Shown: positions 1-8,064 of the stretch, in pieces
Layout of the letters: every line of letters begins with the position of its first letter
Numbering within the stretch: position 1 is the stretch's first letter
Assembly: GCA_046582495.1 (NCBI GenBank)
Contig: JAYGEG010000067.1
Coordinates: 26,321-90,320, forward strand
Direction: 5' to 3'
Length of the DNA: 64,000 nucleotides
Source of the DNA: TMED23 sp913054205
GTDB taxonomy: Bacteria; Pseudomonadota; Alphaproteobacteria; Rhodospirillales; UBA2165
Made by a program: the position numbers and the translations under genes
Notes under the pieces: generated by a model
What the model was told of the DNA's origin: nothing
Databases searched by the model: none
The model's input: only the letters and a program-made list of their open reading frames with translations

Positions 1-1
1 G

Positions 2-952
2 CGCACAGCGGTTTGCTGTTTGTCCTCGCTCAATTTGGAAAAATATAGCGAGTGGAAAGATGATCCAGTCTTCATTGAAGATATCATGCGTTTCTTAGAT
101 AATGTTCTGCAGGATTTCATCGACCGCGCGCCGGACAATATGGCAAAAGCAAAATACTCAGCCATGCGGGAACGCTCTGTTGGTCTCGGCGCGATGGGTT
201 TCCATTCCTTCCTGCAAGCCAACATGGTGCCGTTCGAAAGCGCCATGGCAAAAGCCTGGAATTTGAAAATTTTTCGCCACATTCAAGCCGGCGTCGATGC
301 CGCCTCTCAATCTATCGCAGAAGAACGCGGCGCCTGTCCCGATGCCGCCGATTACGGCATGAAGGAGCGTTTCTCTAACAAAACAGCAATCGCGCCGACG
401 GCTTCAATTTCGATAATTTGCGGCGGTGCCAGCCCTGGCATTGAGCCAATTAGCGGCAATAGCTACATGCACAAAACGCTGTCCGGTTCCTTCAATGTGC
501 GCAACCGTCATCTCACCGCTTTGCTGGAAGAAAAAGGCTGCAATGACGAAGAGACTTGGAGTTCCATTACCGTCAAAGAAGGCTCGGTTCAGCATTTGGA
601 TTGCCTGACCCAAGATGAAAAGGATGTATTTAAAACCGCGTTTGAGTTGGATCAACGCTGGGTGATTGAGCTCGCAGCCGACCGCACGCCTTATATTGAT
701 CAGGCGCAATCGGTGAACGTCTTCTTGCCGGCAGATGTCCACAAACGCGATCTCCACCAAATTCACTTTACCGCCTGGAAGCGCGGCATGAAGAGTCTTT
801 ATTATTGTCGCTCCAAATCAATCCAACGGGCCGAAGATGTCTCAACCAAAGACGCAGGCTTCGAGAGCGCCAATGATGCGATTGCAATCGAGCAGCCATT
901 AGCTGCATCAAGTGAATCAACAGATTACGAAGAATGCTTGGCCTGTCAGTAG
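2..952 (+). CDS. nrdA: Ribonucleoside-diphosphate reductase alpha subunit, 3' part (partial)
   Basis: Catalytic large subunit of aerobic class I ribonucleotide reductase, which reduces ribonucleotides to deoxyribonucleotides in the cytoplasm. The reading frame is open from base 2 (R-T-A-V-C-C-L-S-S-L-N-L-E), so the gene starts before the window and only about 316 residues are visible. Family signatures seen are the S-S-L-N-L-E segment, T-A-S-I-S-I-I-C-G-G-A-S-P-G-I-E-P (finger-loop region) and Q-S-V-N-V-F-L. The C-terminus ends in E-E-C-L-A-C-Q, the swinging CxxC pair that is re-reduced by thioredoxin or glutaredoxin. nrdB follows after 48 bp in the same direction, so the two probably form an operon. 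Identification is secure; the true start is not visible. Confidence 0.95.
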   Translation, partial: RTAVCCLSSLNLEKYSEWKDDPVFIEDIMRFLDNVLQDFIDRAPDNMAKAKYSAMRERSVGLGAMGFHSFLQANMVPFESAMAKAWNLKIFRHIQAGVDAASQSIAEERGACPDAADYGMKERFSNKTAIAPTASISIICGGASPGIEPISGNSYMHKTLSGSFNVRNRHLTALLEEKGCNDEETWSSITVKEGSVQHLDCLTQDEKDVFKTAFELDQRWVIELAADRTPYIDQAQSVNVFLPADVHKRDLHQIHFTAWKRGMKSLYYCRSKSIQRAEDVSTKDAGFESANDAIAIEQPLAASSESTDYEECLACQ

Positions 953-1000
953 AACAGGCGTTACGATCCCTAAAATAGGGTGGGTGAGGAATAAAAATAA

Positions 1001-1960
1001 ATGTCGTTATTAGACGCTAATCCGGTTTACAAACCGTTCGAATATCCCTGGTGCTATGATGCCTGGTTAATCCAGCAACAAGTTCATTGGTTGCCGGAAG
1101 AAGTGCCTTTGGCGGACGATGTCAAAGATTGGCATCACAAGCTTTCAGAATCTGAACAACATCTCATGACCCAGATTTTCCGCTTCTTCACCCAGTCGGA
1201 TATCGAGGTTAACAATTGTTATATGAAACATTACGCGCAGGTGTTTCAGCCTACCGAAGTGCAAATGATGCTGGCGGCATTCTCCAACATCGAAACCGTA
1301 CATATCGCTGCTTATTCCCATTTGCTTGATACCATCGGCATGCCGGAAACAGAATATTCGGCCTTCCTTCAATACAAAGAAATGAAGGATAAGTTCGATT
1401 ACATGCAGGGTTTCAATGTCGATTCCAAAGCCGATATTGCCCGCACCCTTGCCGTATTCGGTGCCTTTACCGAAGGCCTGCAATTGTTTGCCAGTTTTGC
1501 CATGTTATTGAATTTCCCGCGCTTCAACAAAATGAAGGGCATGGGCCAGATTGTTACCTGGTCAGTCCGGGATGAAAGCCTGCATTGCCAATCAACGATT
1601 AGATTGTTCAAGACGTTTTTATCTGAGAACCCGGAAATCAATACACCGGAATTGGAACGAGACCTCTACAAGTCCTGTGAGACCATCGTTACCCATGAAG
1701 ACGCCTTTATTGATTTGGCCTTTGGTCTGGGGCCGGTAGAAGGACTGACGGCGGCGGATGTTAAATCCTATATTCGCTACATTGCTGACCGCCGATTATC
1801 GCAGCTCGGCCTTCAACCAATCTATCAAATCGAAAAACACCCGCTGCCCTGGCTGGACGCTATGCTTAATGCCGTTGAGCACGCCAATTTCTTTGAAAAT
1901 AAAGCGACCGAATACTCCAAAGCAGCAACTCAAGGCACTTGGGAAGAAGCTTTCGATTAG
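1001..1960 (+). CDS. nrdB: Ribonucleoside-diphosphate reductase beta subunit, class Ia
   Basis: Radical-generating small subunit that pairs with NrdA. The 319-residue protein keeps the full di-iron ligand set: D67, E98, H101, E158, E192 and H195. Y105 sits in E-T-V-H-I-A-A-Y at the position of the radical tyrosine, so this is a tyrosyl-radical enzyme and not the Mn/Fe class Ic type. The length is short, as is usual for alphaproteobacterial NrdB. It follows nrdA by 48 bp. Its stop codon overlaps the stop of the convergent REC fragment on the other strand by four bases. Confidence 0.96.
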   Translation: MSLLDANPVYKPFEYPWCYDAWLIQQQVHWLPEEVPLADDVKDWHHKLSESEQHLMTQIFRFFTQSDIEVNNCYMKHYAQVFQPTEVQMMLAAFSNIETVHIAAYSHLLDTIGMPETEYSAFLQYKEMKDKFDYMQGFNVDSKADIARTLAVFGAFTEGLQLFASFAMLLNFPRFNKMKGMGQIVTWSVRDESLHCQSTIRLFKTFLSENPEINTPELERDLYKSCETIVTHEDAFIDLAFGLGPVEGLTAADVKSYIRYIADRRLSQLGLQPIYQIEKHPLPWLDAMLNAVEHANFFENKATEYSKAATQGTWEEAFD

Positions 1961-2481
1961 TTTCTTTTGATCGCTGATCGGATGGTCGACACCAACTGCT
2001 CGTTACTGGTGAGCGATTTAACCAGCGTCGCTTTGATGTCATCAGAGGCTGTCGAGAATTTTATTTCCTTCGCTGAAAATACGATAAAGGGCGGCGCAGC
2101 TAATTCGGATTCATGCGCCACAGCAAACAAATCTTCGCCCGCCCCATCCGGCAACATCAAATCAAGCACCACCAGATCGAAACTGCGGGTACGCAAATAA
2201 TTTTTGCCCTCCGCCAAACTCGCCGCCAACGTGACAGTTGCCACATCCTCAACCAGGGTTGAAACGACGCGCGCAACATCCAAATTATCTTCAACATGAA
2301 GGATTTGGGGTTTAGCCGCCGCCCCGGTTTGAATAGCACGGTGCAATGCCCGGTTTAGATATTCATGATCAATCGGCTTTTGAATCCAATCTATGATCCC
2401 AAAGGCATGGCCATTTAGCTCATTTTTGCCTTCGACAGCCTTGGCTGAAACCACCACAATCGGGAGATCTCGAGTAGAACC
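1957..2481 (-). pseudogene. 3' remnant of a multi-REC response regulator or hybrid kinase
   Basis: On the minus strand the frame is open from about 2523. Recognisable protein begins near 2481 with S-T-R-D-L-P-I-V-V-V-S-A-K-A and W-I-Q-K-P-I-D, which is the end of a receiver domain (beta-4 to the beta-5 K-P motif). A second, nearly complete receiver domain follows: I-L-H-V-E-D-N, then F-D-L-V-V-L-D-L-M-L-P-D-G with the phosphoacceptor Asp, then the V-F-S-A-K strand. This layout is typical of the tail of a hybrid histidine kinase or dual-REC protein. The kinase part and most of the first REC are missing; upstream the sequence changes to an unrelated plus-strand reading frame. A GTG at 2457 could start a 166-residue product, but that would begin inside a domain. 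I read it as a decayed fragment. Confidence 0.7.
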
Positions 2482-2485
2482 AACA

Positions 2486-2734
2486 ATTTTCGAGATCGAC
2501 CCAAGCCAGATCGACCAACGGGCCTATCACCTGGAGCTTCGCCGCGTTGCTTGCAAAACCCGAAGAGAAATGTTTCGCAATCTCTGGAATAAAATTGCAC
2601 GTTCCTTAAAATCTCCCCAGTTTGTCGAAAATCGATTAGCCAAAGAACAACAGCTCAAAGATACGTATCTCGAAAAAATCGAGAACGAAGCGCCGACGTA
2701 TATCAAAGGCTGGATAAAATCCGGTGGTTGGTAA
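2486..2734 (+). pseudogene. Unrecognised small protein, probably 5'-truncated
   Basis: A plus-strand frame becomes protein-like at about 2486, where the REC fragment of the other strand ends, and runs to a TAA at 2732. It encodes a basic, helical sequence containing L-R-R-V-A-C-K-T-R-R-E-M-F-R-N-L and L-K-D-T-Y-L-E-K-I-E-N-E-A-P-T-Y. No start codon is well placed in the first part; the first in-frame ATG is at 2570, which would give about 54 residues. I do not recognise the family. It ends 29 bp before the TauE-type exporter and may be the tail of a gene cut at the 2481-2486 junction. Confidence 0.35.
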
Positions 2735-2763
2735 GCTAATAATCAATTAATCGGGGATACCAA

Positions 2764-3500
2764 ATGTTTACAGAAGTATTAGATCAAAGCCTTGCCATCG
2801 CTGCTATTGTCGCTTTTGTCAGCGCCATGATCCAAGGCTATTCCGGTTTTGGCGGCGGTCTCGTCATCATTCCTATCTTAGCTGTTTTATGGGGGCCCAT
2901 TGAAGCAATAGCCATCACCGCCGCAGCCGCCCTTATTGGCAATTTTTTGCTCTGGCCGGAAGCTGTGAAAAAAGCGAATTGGGCGGAAGCCGCACCACTT
3001 TCAATCGCCCTCGCCATCTCGATTCCACTGAGTTTACTTTTTTTGGTGTCCGCCGATCCTGTGATTATTCGGCGTGGCATGGGTGTTTTTATCCTCGTCG
3101 CAGCATTTATCTTAATGAGCGGCTGGACCTATTCCGGCAAGCGAAATGTTGTTGCCAGTGCCACGGCGGGCGCTTTGGCCGGCGGCATAACAGGCGGTTT
3201 TGGCATTCCTGGAGGACCTTTTTTGTCATTTATTATCTTTCATCACCCGACGCGCCACCCGTTCAGCGCGCTAATATTATTGTTTCGGTCGCCGTGGCAA
3301 TCGTATTTTTACTAGTTGGGATGATCGTCGAAGGTGCTTATACTGAGGCAACAATTGCGCGCACCATTATTGTCGTACCACTTTTTATCCTAGGTGCCTG
3401 GTGTGGACGAACATTGTTTACAATCGCCCCGTTCGCTTGGTTCAAAAAAATAACCTACGCCATTCTTATTGCGACGGGCGTATCGATCCTGGCGATTTAA
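2764..3500 (+). pseudogene. TauE/SafE family membrane exporter, frameshifted
   Basis: Predicted inner-membrane permease of the TauE/SafE family, members of which export sulfite, sulfoacetate or similar anions. The first frame (from ATG 2764) gives the N-terminal half with the Y-S-G-F-G-G-G motif and several hydrophobic helices up to G-F-G-I-P-G-G-P-F. Conserved sequence then continues in the -1 frame (V-I-Y-Y-L-S-S-P-D-A-P-P-V-Q-R-A-N) to the stop at 3500. The change falls in a run of six T at 3219-3224: seven T would restore one protein of about 245 residues with the normal G-G-P-x-x-V-I-Y-Y-L-S-S match. It could be a true one-base deletion, a sequencing error or a slippage site. As written, the product stops early at 3315. 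Confidence 0.8.
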
Positions 3501-3550
3501 AATTTAATTGCTTTCCTTTCGAATGCGGATTTTTGGCGTTATGTTAGGCT

Positions 3551-4021
3551 ATGATCCATGAAACCATAGCCGAACTAGCCGATAGCCTGCCGCCTAAACA
3601 GCGCTTTCTGGGGCTTGATGTCGGCTCCAAGACCATTGGACTTGCTGTTTCTGACAGTGATTTAAAAGTCGCAACAGCGATCGATACAATCCGGCGCTCT
3701 AAATTCACCAAAGATTTTGAGCTTCTCACAGAGATCATTGAGGGGCGCGACATTGGTGGTCTGATCATTGGACTGCCGGTGAGCATGGATGGCACTGAAG
3801 GCCCCGCTTGCCAATCTATCCGCCAATTCGGCACCAACATACTGGATCGCATGGACATCAACATTGCCTTCTGGGATGAACGATTATCAACCTCCGCGGT
3901 TCAGCGGTTTCTGACCGACGAAGCAGATATGACTCGCAAGCGACGGGGAGAAGTGGTTGATAAATTAGCTGCCGCCTACATATTGCAAGGCGCACTTGAT
4001 TCGCTTCAGAACAACAATTGA
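3551..4021 (+). CDS. yqgF: Putative pre-16S rRNA nuclease / Holliday-junction resolvase-like YqgF
   Basis: RNase H-fold nuclease of the YqgF/RuvX family, linked to 5' processing of 16S rRNA and suggested to act on Holliday junctions. The 156-residue length is usual. The N-terminal motif L-G-L-D-V-G-S-K-T-I-G-L-A-V-S-D (about residues 20-35) holds the first catalytic Asp. W-D-E-R-L-S-T holds the second acidic residue, and V-D-K-L-A-A-A-Y near the end supplies the third. It lies 79 bp upstream of pyrB in the same direction, a common alphaproteobacterial arrangement. A second ATG three codons in (3560) could also be the start. Confidence 0.92.
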   Translation: MIHETIAELADSLPPKQRFLGLDVGSKTIGLAVSDSDLKVATAIDTIRRSKFTKDFELLTEIIEGRDIGGLIIGLPVSMDGTEGPACQSIRQFGTNILDRMDINIAFWDERLSTSAVQRFLTDEADMTRKRRGEVVDKLAAAYILQGALDSLQNNN

Positions 4022-4099
4022 TAGTCCGCTGAAATAAAAGCAAAAAATCCTAAATTGGAGACTTGCCCATTTCAAAAGTCGTCCCTATAGTGCGCCTTT

Positions 4100-5071
4100 A
4101 TGGCAAACAGCCCTAAAAAATCCCCCTATCCGCACCGCCATCTCCTAGGCATTGAAGGCCTATCCGTCCAGGAAATCTCCCATATTCTTCAGAAATCTGA
4201 TGAATATGTCGGACAGAATCGCCAGACAGATAAGAAAGTTGACGTGCTGCGCGGGCGAACGGTTATCAATTTATTCTTTGAAGATTCAACCAGAACCCGC
4301 ACATCTTTCGAGCTGGCCGGTAAACGTCTAAGCGCTGACGTCATTAATATGACGGTGCAAAGTTCCTCGGTGAATAAAGGTGAGACGCTAATCGATACAG
4401 CTTCTACCTTGAACGCCATGCACCCGGATGTACTGGTCGTACGCCATGGACAATCAGGTGCAGTCCAGCTGTTATCCGAAAAGGTTAATTGTGCGGTCAT
4501 AAATGCCGGCGACGGCAGTCACGAGCATCCCACTCAAGCCCTCCTCGATGCTCTCACCATTCAACGGCGCCGCGGCAAGCTTGAAGGCCTCAAAATAGCG
4601 ATTTGCGGTGACATTTTGCACTCACGGGTCGCCAGATCGAACATCTACTTGCTGATGACAATGGGCGCTCAGGTAAATTTGGTCGCGCCGATGACCTTGC
4701 TGCCGACAGGCGCAGAAAATTGGGGCGTCAAGGTTTTCAACAACATGAAGGAAGGTCTCAAAGACTGCGACATTGTAATGATGCTGCGTCTGCAAAATGA
4801 ACGCATGCAAGGCAACTTCTTTCCCTCGGTTCGCGAATATTTCCATTTCTTCGGCCTCGATTATGAAAAACTCTCTGTGGCAAAACCGGACGCCTTGATC
4901 ATGCATCCGGGACCCGCAAACCGAGGTGTCGAGATCGATTCAGAAGTAGCCGACGATTACAGCCGCAGCGTCATCCGCGAGCAAGTTGAGATGGGTGTCG
5001 CGGTTCGCATGGCCTGTCTCGATATATTGTCCAATAACCTTCAGTTAGAAATGCAGGAGGCAGCAAATTGA
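4100..5071 (+). CDS. pyrB: Aspartate carbamoyltransferase catalytic subunit
   Basis: Condenses carbamoyl phosphate with aspartate to N-carbamoyl-aspartate, the committed step of pyrimidine synthesis. The 323-residue protein carries the carbamoyl-phosphate loop S-T-R-T-R-T-S at residues 63-69, H-P-T-Q at 143-146 and the aspartate-domain motif M-H-P-G-P-x-N-R-G. No regulatory subunit (pyrI) is nearby. The stop codon overlaps the TTG start of the dihydroorotase-like gene by three bases, implying translational coupling and a possible PyrB/PyrC-type complex. Confidence 0.97.
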   Translation: MANSPKKSPYPHRHLLGIEGLSVQEISHILQKSDEYVGQNRQTDKKVDVLRGRTVINLFFEDSTRTRTSFELAGKRLSADVINMTVQSSSVNKGETLIDTASTLNAMHPDVLVVRHGQSGAVQLLSEKVNCAVINAGDGSHEHPTQALLDALTIQRRRGKLEGLKIAICGDILHSRVARSNIYLLMTMGAQVNLVAPMTLLPTGAENWGVKVFNNMKEGLKDCDIVMMLRLQNERMQGNFFPSVREYFHFFGLDYEKLSVAKPDALIMHPGPANRGVEIDSEVADDYSRSVIREQVEMGVAVRMACLDILSNNLQLEMQEAAN

Positions 5072-6414
5072 CTGGTATTTGGACAGCGGCGCGCCCCGAT
5101 GAAACACTTGGCCAGAAAGCTTATATAAATGTGCGATTGCTCGACCCGGCGAGTGGATTGGACGTCATTTGTGATGCCGAGGGCGGCGTGCTGACGAACG
5201 GCGAGAAAATTGCCGATATTGGTCCGGACATTTTTAAAAAAGGGCCGCCAAAAGGTGCCGAAGTTATCGATTGCGGCGGCTTCTGCCTCAGCCCTGGTCT
5301 CGTCGATATACGCGTACAAGTGAGAGAACCCGGCTACGAACATAAAGGCACGATCGAAAGCGCTGGCAGGTCGGCGACCGCCGGCGGCGTTACGACAATG
5401 GTCTGCCTGCCCAACACCGACCCGATTATTTCTGATATGTCGCAAGTCGAATTTGTTGCCCGGCGCGCCCGCAAAATCGGCCTCACAAAAATTTACCCCT
5501 ACGCTGCACTGACAAAAGGACTAGAAGGCAAAGAGCTGACGGAGATTGGCATTCTCGCCGAAACCGGCGCCGTCGCCTTTACCGATGGCGACCGCGCGAT
5601 TGCCAATGCTCAAGTGCTACGCCGCGCGCTCAGCTATGCCCGCACCTACGATCTGCTCATCGTTCAACATGCAGAAGAGCCATCACTGGTTAACCGTGAA
5701 GGCATGAATTCCGGCGAAACAGCTACTCGGCTGGGTCTGCCCGGCATTCCGCCGGAAGCTGAAATTATCATCGTTGAGCGCGATTTACGTCTGGTTGAAA
5801 TGACCGGCGGCAAGCTCCACTTTGGCCACATCTCTACCGGCGAAGCCGTTGACGTTATCCGCAAAGGCAAAAAACGCGGTCTGAATATCACCTGTGATAC
5901 CGCACCGCCGTATTTTGCCCTCAATGACCAATCTGTTGGCGAATACCGGACGTTTTCCAAATTATCGCCACCGCTTAGATCAGAGAGTGACCGCCTCGCC
6001 ATTGTCGAAGGCATCAAGGACGGCACGATTGATGCAATTGCCAGCGACCATACGCCGCAAGATGCTGACAGCAAGCGCCTGCCCTTCACACAAGCCGAAA
6101 CCGGCGGCGTCGGTCTCGAGACCTTGCTTGCCGTAAGCCTCGATCTTTATCACAACAAAGTCATGTCGCTGCTGGAGGTCCTCGCCAAAATCACCTATAT
6201 GCCGGCTGAACTTTTGAAATTGCCCGCCGGCAAGCTCACCAAAGGAGCTGCGGCAGATATTATGGTGTTCGATCCCGAGCGCGGCTGGCAGGTCAAAGAT
6301 ACAGATCTTGCCAGTAAAGCCAAGAACACGCCTTTCGATTTAAGGCTGGTGCAAGGCGTCGTACTCCGTACCGTCATTGACGGACGCACCGTATACCGAC
6401 TGGAAGAAGACTAA
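5068..6414 (+). CDS. pyrC: Dihydroorotase-like protein lacking the HxH metal motif
   Basis: Amidohydrolase-fold protein of the class I dihydroorotase family, expected in the third step of pyrimidine synthesis. Start TTG at 5068 overlaps the pyrB stop and has AGGAGG at 5055-5060. The family motif D-x-H-x-H-x-R reads D80-I-R-V-Q-V-R86, so both metal-binding histidines are replaced (H to R82, H to Q84). Other landmarks are present: P-N-T-D-P, Q-H-A-E-E, H-F-G-H-I-S-T, A-S-D-H-T-P. Non-catalytic dihydroorotase homologues (PyrC') are known to form a complex with, and support, aspartate carbamoyltransferase in pseudomonads. The coupling to pyrB suggests the same role, but catalytic activity cannot be excluded from sequence. 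A true dihydroorotase should then exist elsewhere in the genome. Confidence 0.85.
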   Translation: MTGIWTAARPDETLGQKAYINVRLLDPASGLDVICDAEGGVLTNGEKIADIGPDIFKKGPPKGAEVIDCGGFCLSPGLVDIRVQVREPGYEHKGTIESAGRSATAGGVTTMVCLPNTDPIISDMSQVEFVARRARKIGLTKIYPYAALTKGLEGKELTEIGILAETGAVAFTDGDRAIANAQVLRRALSYARTYDLLIVQHAEEPSLVNREGMNSGETATRLGLPGIPPEAEIIIVERDLRLVEMTGGKLHFGHISTGEAVDVIRKGKKRGLNITCDTAPPYFALNDQSVGEYRTFSKLSPPLRSESDRLAIVEGIKDGTIDAIASDHTPQDADSKRLPFTQAETGGVGLETLLAVSLDLYHNKVMSLLEVLAKITYMPAELLKLPAGKLTKGAAADIMVFDPERGWQVKDTDLASKAKNTPFDLRLVQGVVLRTVIDGRTVYRLEED

Positions 6415-6418
6415 TTCA

Positions 6419-7048
6419 ATGCCCGAAAATATGATTGAGCTCGTCTCAATGGCGCATCTTATTGTCGCGTTGTTTGCTTATTTACTGGGCTCCATTCCTT
6501 TTGGCTTGGTGCTGACGCGCCTTGCAGGTCTTGGCGATATTCGTGAAATCGGCTCCGGCAATGTCGGTGCCACTAATGTGCTGCGCACCGGCAATAAACC
6601 ACTCGCTTTGCTGACATTGGTATTGGATGCCGGTAAAGGCGGAATTGCCGCGCTCATTGCCTATCATCTCTACCCCGGCGGAGAGGAAGGGCTCGACTTT
6701 GCGATAATCGCCGGCCTGGCTGCTGTGATCGGTCACAACTTCCCTGTTTGGCTTAAATTTAAAGGCGGCAAAGGCGTTGCAACGACGCTCGGCACGTTGA
6801 TAGCTGTGTATTGGCCGGTCGGGCTAGCAGCTTGTATTACCTGGGCCATTATTGCAGCAATTTTTCGTTATTCATCCCTAGCGGCATTGGTCGGACTAGC
6901 CGCCTCGCCGTTCTATGCGTGGTTTATGGGCGCAGAAAAAGTTGCCGTCCTAGCCGCACTCCTGGCAATCCTCGCCTTTATTCGCCATCACGAAAACATC
7001 AGGCGATTAATCAAAGGCGAAGAAAAAAAAATCGTCAAGAAATCTTAA
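6419..7048 (+). CDS. plsY: Acyl-phosphate:glycerol-3-phosphate acyltransferase
   Basis: Inner-membrane enzyme that acylates glycerol 3-phosphate from acyl-phosphate (made by PlsX), starting phospholipid synthesis. The 209-residue protein has the expected five or so membrane helices and the three family motifs: G-S-I-P-F-G near the N-terminus, G-S-G-N-V-G-A-T-N, and K-F-K-G-G-K-G-V-A-T-T. I chose ATG 6419, four bases after the pyrC stop; an earlier start at 6377 would overlap pyrC by 38 bases and add a non-conserved tail. ATG 6431 is another option. Normal order would place an intact dprA directly downstream. Confidence 0.95.
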   Translation: MPENMIELVSMAHLIVALFAYLLGSIPFGLVLTRLAGLGDIREIGSGNVGATNVLRTGNKPLALLTLVLDAGKGGIAALIAYHLYPGGEEGLDFAIIAGLAAVIGHNFPVWLKFKGGKGVATTLGTLIAVYWPVGLAACITWAIIAAIFRYSSLAALVGLAASPFYAWFMGAEKVAVLAALLAILAFIRHHENIRRLIKGEEKKIVKKS

Positions 7049-7083
7049 CGGCGTAAAGAGTTTCTCACCAGCATGACGAAATA

Positions 7084-7357
7084 TCAGTTTGAAGGTTCCA
7101 CCGCTTGCTGTCTTTTGGCGAGTGCGTATTCAACACCTTTCGCTACAAAAAAAGTCGTTATGCATGCCAAAGGTATTAATTGACGCCCCATTTCATAATA
7201 AAGTCCACTTAAGAACATGGCCGGCACCAAAGTGACCCAAAATCCAATCCAAATGCTGAAGGCAGCCCAATATTCGGAACGGATGGCCGAAATTTCTTTT
7301 TCCGGGTCTTTAAAAACAAAAATTGCCAATACGGCTAAAATAATCCCGCCCGCCGTC
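7084..7357 (-). pseudogene. Fragment of an unrecognised membrane protein
   Basis: The minus strand carries about 90 codons of coherent protein ending in a stop at 7084. It contains a hydrophobic segment I-I-L-A-V-L-A-I-F-V-F, a polar turn K-D-P-E-K-E, and two further hydrophobic stretches around S-I-W-I-G-F-W-V-T-L-V-P and A-C-I-T-T-F-F-V-A-K-G, so it looks like two or three membrane helices. Upstream of about 7357 the frame runs antisense into dprA and stops resembling a protein. It has no start of its own. It sits where the 5' half of dprA should be. I do not recognise the family. Confidence 0.45.
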
Positions 7358-8056
7358 GGATATCTCGTATCATCCGGTATGGCACGGGGCATTGATACCG
7401 CAGCCCATGAAGGCGCGCTAACCACTGGCACCGTTGCCGTACTCGCCGGCGGCGTCGACGTCGTCTATCCAAAGGAAAACCAAGCACTCTACGAGCGCAT
7501 TGCCGAGACCAATGTGGTTATCTCCGAAATGCCGGTCGGCACGGTGCCGCAAGCCCGCCATTTTCCACGTCGCAACCGTATTATTTCAGGCGCGGCGCGG
7601 GGTATTGTCGTCATCGAAGCGGCCAAGCGGTCGGGCTCTCTTATCACCGCTCGGATGGCCCTTGAACAGAATCGCGAAGTGTTTGCGGTTCCCGGCTCTC
7701 CCCTCGACCCCCGTGCAAAGGGAACAAATGAATTAATTCGTCAAGGCGCTCATTTGGCAGATTCCGCCGAGGAAATAATTCAAATTTTAAACGGGCAATT
7801 TATGAGCTCTTTGTGTGAGCCGCAACCCTTTGTAATTAAAGAGATAAATATACCTCAGCCCAGTTCGGTTGAAATAGATTCTGCCAGGGGCGATGTACAA
7901 AAAATATTAAATACTTCGCCGGTTAGTGTTGACGAAATCATTCGGCGATGCCACATGTCCCCTGCAGTGGTGTCTACGATCTTGTTAGAAATCAAATTAG
8001 CAGGACGATTAGAGCGACACCCTGGCAACCAGGTTTCAATTATAGGCGATCTATAA
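7355..8056 (+). pseudogene. dprA: DNA processing protein DprA, 5'-truncated
   Basis: DprA loads RecA onto incoming single-stranded DNA during natural transformation. Recognisable sequence starts abruptly at G-Y-L-V-S-S-G-M-A-R-G-I-D-T-A-A-H (about 7357). It continues through G-G-V-D-V-V-Y-P, R-R-N-R-I-I-S-G, S-G-S-L-I-T-A and V-P-G-S-P, and ends with the winged-helix C-terminal domain (I-I-R-R-C-H-M-S-P-A-V-V). The N-terminal SAM-like domain and the first Rossmann part with the G-x-G-S-R loop are absent, about 120-150 residues. The open frame reaches back to 7217, but that stretch is antisense to the membrane-protein fragment. The location between plsY and topA is the normal dprA locus. DNA-uptake processing by this copy is probably lost. 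Confidence 0.85.
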
Positions 8057-8064
8057 AAAATAAA

